Assembly: GCA_936440205.1 (NCBI GenBank)
Contig: OW387133.1
Location: forward strand, 48,634,374 to 48,698,373
Source of the DNA: Lepidonotus clava
Lineage: Eukaryota > Annelida > Polychaeta > Phyllodocida > Polynoidae
Length of the DNA: 64,000 nucleotides
Direction: 5' to 3'
The first letter of the stretch is position 1. Each line of letters starts with the position of its first letter. Both the position numbers and the translations under genes were made by a program. The notes beneath the pieces are model-generated. The model was not told where the DNA came from. It did not search any database and saw only the letters and a program-made list of their open reading frames with translations. Positions 48,901-54,900 of the stretch are shown here, piece by piece.

Positions 48901-51900
48901 GGCCCGGCCTTCGTCTCCCGTGCTAAGATTAGTGCGGGTAGCAGACGGTGATCGGGGAGCGAGCAGCTCGTGAACTGCTCGCTGCTCGTTCTGAGCTGCT
49001 CACCATGTCGGGCGGGCGCGGCCTGCCGCACACTGGGGTCTCTCACTGTCACTGGTCGATGGAAGTCTGTCTAGGGAAATGGGTAAAAGATGGGTTTTCA
49101 GATACATTAGGTAGTGCCTCTTCTCCACGTCCTCCCTGGATGCAGTAGTAGTGTATCACGGCTTGTAGTGGGAGTTGGGTTGCACGCGGGACAGTTGGAG
49201 GTGGCGGGGGTATTACAGTCAGGGTTCAGGGGTAATGAGATTTCCATGCCAGTGTCGGAGAGTGTTAATATTGGATTTCCTGAGGTACCAGTTCTAGGTA
49301 CCTCTAATTGTCCGTGATCCGATCATCATTTGGTAAACTCAGGCTTCTAGGCTGCTTATATAGGAGGCCGCCAATGTTTATTGCAGGAAGTTGATAACAT
49401 AGTGATCTAATGATCCGGGGAATACCAGACATTCAGTGGTAATGAATCTATTCAGTATGCTTCATATTTGCTTTATATATCAAAACGTAATTTAATATTC
49501 TGAAAACCAGGAGGAACCTTGACGTTTATTGCAAAATAAAATGCTTAAAAGAAAATCGGAAATTATTTAGAGACACAATATACATAAAAGAATGGAGAAT
49601 GTGCAATAGATCAGCTATCACACAATCTGGATATATACATATATACCTGGTAGAATCTTCTACAACAAGTCAATCTCAGCAGGCTGAATGGAGCCAAAGG
49701 TCACTATGGCTTTAAGACCGCAGCCACAGATCACGATAATGTGACAGGCCCCAGTGAGCATCACCAGAGGATGGATTGTTAATCGATCCATGAGGGGATG
49801 GGTGAAGGAGCCGCCACGGGCAGGTCGTTTGTGTTGTCGAGAGAAAGAGAATGGGGCTTTGAAGAGCGCATGAGAGGGTTAACGGTCAGGGCTTTTTTTC
49901 CGCCTGTGTTCTGGCAATGTGACAGGAGAGCTGTGCCTGTGACAGAGGAGCTGTCCCAGTGACAGCAGGTCAGGGCCCCAGCGGGCGGCGCTCGGCAGGG
50001 ACTGACGGGGTTCAGCTGACCACGCCCATGGTGGTCTGTCCCATGATAGCTGGATGGGTTGATAATATTATATGGGTAGATTTATATGTATGTAATAGTA
50101 CCGATGCGTGGTAATATTCTAATTAAAGGAATCCAAGTTTCCTGTAGAAAATATTACTCCAGTGAAAGTCAAAATCGGCATTGGAACATGAAACCTCTTA
50201 AAGATGTAACCAAAAGGAGACCTTGTAGAAGGGATAAATTGTTGAAATATTAAGAAAGCAATATAGAATCAATGTAAAATGATTACCTACTACTCCATCA
50301 TCAAATGTAGGAAACAAAACTGTAGAAAAGGACAATGAAATTTGAATCCTCCCTGAAAAAAGGTCTTAACGCAGCATTTGGAAACAACAGTCTGTGGAGC
50401 TGCTGGCGGTGGTGGGAGCTGGGTTTATTTAACGCCCAGCTCGTGTCTCAGGTCCTGCTGAAAAAGCTGGCGGCGCTGGAGGCCTGGCAGGGCCTGGTGT
50501 CCCCGTAGTTAGTGCTGAGAAGGGCCCTGTAAGCAGCCCCCTCTCCCCCACCAGCGTCCTCCCACCCACCTCCCAGCCCCACCTCTATTGATTGCCCCAT
50601 CGTCAGCGACAGGGAGGAGGTTTCCCAAGCTGAGATTCCCGACTGAGTCCCACTCCCACTGTCTGTATTCCCCGGGCTCTCTACAAGGGCTGAGGTCCTT
50701 ATTACAGCCCCTTGCAGGGTGCTGGGGTTCCGCCGGCGGTCGATAATGCAGAAGACGATATATTAATGTTTTAGTGGCAGGCCCTTACACAATGTTTGGT
50801 TTGTGTTGGGTCGTTACACAACCTCATATGATTGGTCGGGTCAACCTCATAGGTCAATACAATGATTTAGTCTGAGTGCCAGTACTCTGTGCATACTCGG
50901 ACTGCTTAAATTTTGACTGATTTTGTCTGTGGTACATCATATACTGTGATACGGATTGAATCCCTAATGGCTTACATAGTCTGAATAATGTATTGCTCGG
51001 GCTCATACCATGGGACGGAAGCATTTCTTCTGTGCTCAGTTGTCGTATTCATAAGGAAGATCGATGGACTGAACCTAAGCTTGTCTTATTCCGTTGGTTC
51101 GTGTATGGGTTTCTATACATCGTTTCACTGGTACAGAAGACGATGTACATGTATATGAATGCCTTAGCTCGTATTTCTGACGATTTATGTGTCATTATGG
51201 CTTCATCATTTAAAAAGGTTTTTGAATACTAATAAACTGGGCCGTCAGGTCAGATAATTAGTCGCTGAGTATTTGATACGAGAGAGTTATTTTTTATGCT
51301 ACCTGTTTATTGTTAGTACAATATGAGCTACTTGTGAGCACCTGAATATCAACTCACCTGCTCAAGCATACATACTGTTAGTTCTCCTATTTAGACTATT
51401 CCACTCAGGCACTAAGCCTTACGTAAACTAGCAGTAAGTGGTTGATAAGCAATCATGATGTTTAGATGCATACTACGTAACGAGTCCCTCACTTTACCAT
51501 CCTCCTACTACGTAACGAGTCCCTCACTTTACCACCCTCCTACTACGTAACGAGTCCCTTACTTTGCCTCTCTCTGTTTGCAGTCCACGAAAAAGAAAAG
51601 CTGCGTGGCAGAGACCCTGACCGTGACGACGAGGAACGTGGCTTTGGTGAATACACCAAGACGTAAGTAGAACTTAACGTTACACGTAGACGTAACTTCC
51701 CACAAGTTGGCCGCCCAGACTAGAGGGCCCCACTTAAGGTGTAGCAGAATGTTGGCAATCTCAGTAAGGTTATAGGCTCTAGTTACTGTAATATGTTCCT
51801 ACAGATTCTCCTAGAAAGATACCTTAGCCCTTAAAGTAATCTTGAGATCATTTGAAACGCTTCATGTTGTAGTGTCAACGCATTTGTTACCTTTAGGTTA

Positions 51901-54900
51901 TTTTATTCAGTTGTAGCAAGGTGAATGGACCATCGCATATATACGTATTACATGTTATCGTGGCGCCTTTTTTCACATGCAGTACTCCACTTTGTGTCAG
52001 AAAAAGTTACCAAGATTTTATGTCAGCACTATCGTTTGAATTTTTCTTTATTATTTTTCGTTCAATGCCCCGTTTCACAGTACGACCATTAAAACGTGTT
52101 CCTGTCGTTTCCCCAATTTAACCCTTCTAGGTCAGATAGGTACCTCTTGACAGACTGGGAAGGCAAATAGAGACCTGGGTGTAAGTCTCCCCAGTGTGCG
52201 AATTGATTAAGTCTTGTCTGACAGAACGTTTAATACCCAGTAACGCCTAAGTTCCATGGCTTCTAATAACGTCTGCCTCCCGCCCCTCACAAACCAGACC
52301 CATTGAAGACGCTTTGTGTCCGTTATCATGACTGGTGTCGCGTCCTCAGTGTCCTACTGCAACCTTAGAACGACTGTCGACAACATATATCAATATGCGC
52401 AGCTTAACTGACTGGTGACGCCCTGTACACATAGTTGAATCTCCATACATTGTCTGGTGATATTACGTCAGCTGCAGACTAATCAGTACCGTCGCAGTTT
52501 GATAATGTGGGCCGAGGTAGAGCCAGCTGAATAACCAGATTACTGCAGATGATGAAAGTACAGATGTGGGTACAACCTTGGTACAGTTGGTACCTGGTAG
52601 CTGGTACTGGTTGTTACATCAAACTGGCGGCAAACCTTGATAGGCTTCAACCTGCTCTCGCTCCATTACATTAACGTCTGCCCTCAATGCAGTAATATTA
52701 CCACTGACTTGAAATTGGAAATTTCTGTCCCTAAGAACCCATTAGAAACAAGAGAAAGTTTATCTCTCAAACTGAAAGACCTACTGCCCAGAACAGATAC
52801 ATACATGTATATCATAAGCTGCTTTAGGATCTTGTATTTACACATTCCAAAAGACAGTGGTAGTGTGATCGACATAGCACGATCCAATACATTAATTAAT
52901 CTCCAATAAATGAATCCCCCCCCCCTCTTCCCGCCATGAAGACTCCATGGTTTATGCCCATACAAATTAGTCTGACAGGTGACATAACTCCAACCCACTA
53001 ACTGAAGGCAGCCCATCCCTTGGTTTCGTCATGTCAGTACTGTTATCAGCTTATGTCCCACCTACAAGGTCGTGTCGTGTTGGCTTCATTAATCTGTGAT
53101 GTTTACAGTGGTGTACAGTTAAATCATGCCTGCCCGAGTGAAAGCCACATTAACATAAACCTAGCCTTATTATGCCCCTATCTTCCCATTAAAGGTCACC
53201 CCAGATCCACATCCATGGTTCAATTTTTCTTACCATGTTCTCCCCCATCCTATATGGTTCCATTCACCTTGGTCAGTGGGGGCTGGCGTCTATCAGCGTG
53301 ACGTCAGTCCCCATGTAGTTACGTCACATGTGAAGACTGTCTTCAGTTTGTATATGATTATTTGTCAGTGTAGGAGTTATCAAACATGCACACGCCTCTT
53401 ATCACGTGTAGCAAGCGGCACAAGGGGTGACCACGTGGTTTGGCTGTGCGCATGCGCTGGTCCTGCAGCTATTGTATATATAAGCTGCTTACCGGCGCGG
53501 CTTATACATTTGTATATAATACATTAAATCAATGTACTAAAAAAGATATACATACTCATACATTAAAATGAAATTGAAATTTATATGAGTGAATATTGCA
53601 AGAAAATTCGCAAACCTTATTTTTTGAGAAAAAATTGTCCCAAAAAGTTAACAAAATGATTTAAATGCTGGATGACCATACATTCATGCAATTTGCATAC
53701 GTGCATGCAAGCCTGGCACTAAAATATATGAAATTATAAATGAAACAAATATTCAAATGTGAACCTTGGAAACAGATGCACTTACAGTAACATACATTAC
53801 CAATACACCAAACAACACACTATAGATGTAATTCATTGAGTTAGACATAACGGATTATCGCCAATCTAGCTAGATTAGCCAGTACACTGTTCACAGCCAC
53901 ACATGTGCCAGTAACTGCCGCCCGCCCAGCCAGCCACCCGGTCGCGCTTTGCTGCCTCCTCATTTTCCGTTTCGCCTCTTGGTCTTGTGTTGCATTGAGC
54001 ACTGATTCCACTGTGGCCCACCTTCTCGTCTTCTAGGCCCTACATGGAGTTAAAAAGGTAAACCGTGTCCGCGTGCATGTTGCCTTGGCAACATTTACTA
54101 TGTTACATTAGCCATATACATATATTGCCTGTTGGGTGTTACCTTCTACTAATATTATATGATAGAGTTACATTACATGCAGTAGACAGGCGGAGGTCCG
54201 CACTTCTCCCGGTGTTGTACTTGCCCGTTTACTGTCTACATTCTGCACAAAACGCACGTGTCTGGGGCTCATATCACCATATCCTCTTCAGCCGGCTAAC
54301 ACGTTTCAATTAAGAGAGGACTATTCAGATACGCCTCTCTGAATTGAAATATTTTCCATGTGCTGCCACCTTATGGTGTATGGTCCGCCCAGACGTGAGT
54401 TTTGTGCTGCCTCGGGATTGAGGTATACAGTTCATGTACTGGACTCAATAACATTTTGATTTTATGGTTATCGGCAATTAACTCATAGTAACATCCTGCG
54501 TTCTGATACGCCAAGTCCTGCTGTAACTGTTCATAAACAGTAATATGAGTTTATATACCTTGAGTTGTGTAAACATCTGTGCAGATCATTGCATCGGGCG
54601 GGATACTACACTAATAGTGCATGGTGTGATGCACTGATACACTAACGTCTAACTAACTGCACACCTTCTATATATACTAAACTCTCAATTGTTCAGAGTT
54701 TAGATATAACTGAAACCCCTTTCGAATAGTGTTTTCTCTGTTCTCGACAGCCCTGACCCAAGCTTCTAAACGTTTAAGTTATCAAAGCCAGAATCTGTAA
54801 GACATATAGATACTATAGTATTTTTTACTTTTAGATGATCCTTTCGTATAGATTTGAATCTAAATGTAATGATTGTGTTCGTTCTTTTTTGCTTTTAGTT

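Larger units (their letters stand above)
45193..51583 (+). other. Intron 19 (6.4 kb)
   Basis: I see no conserved exon. GC-rich islands lie at 46310-46470, 47500-47640, 48740-49030 and 49980-50760 with frames open by composition only. A 27-bp unit is tandemly doubled at 47097-47150 (ACGGACCAATATTTTAAGAA). TCACAGACAGT recurs near 48003, 48049 and 48460. A hairpin (GAGCTGGG/CCCAGCTC) lies at about 50419-50445. The rest is unremarkable AT-rich sequence. Confidence 0.5.

Noticed and set aside
50341-50508. Open frame with Leu/Trp-rich content and a GAGCTGGG/CCCAGCTC hairpin in intron 19
   Set aside because: No splice sites in suitable phase and no family resemblance. The hairpin is only about 8 bp, so a microRNA-type precursor is not supported.
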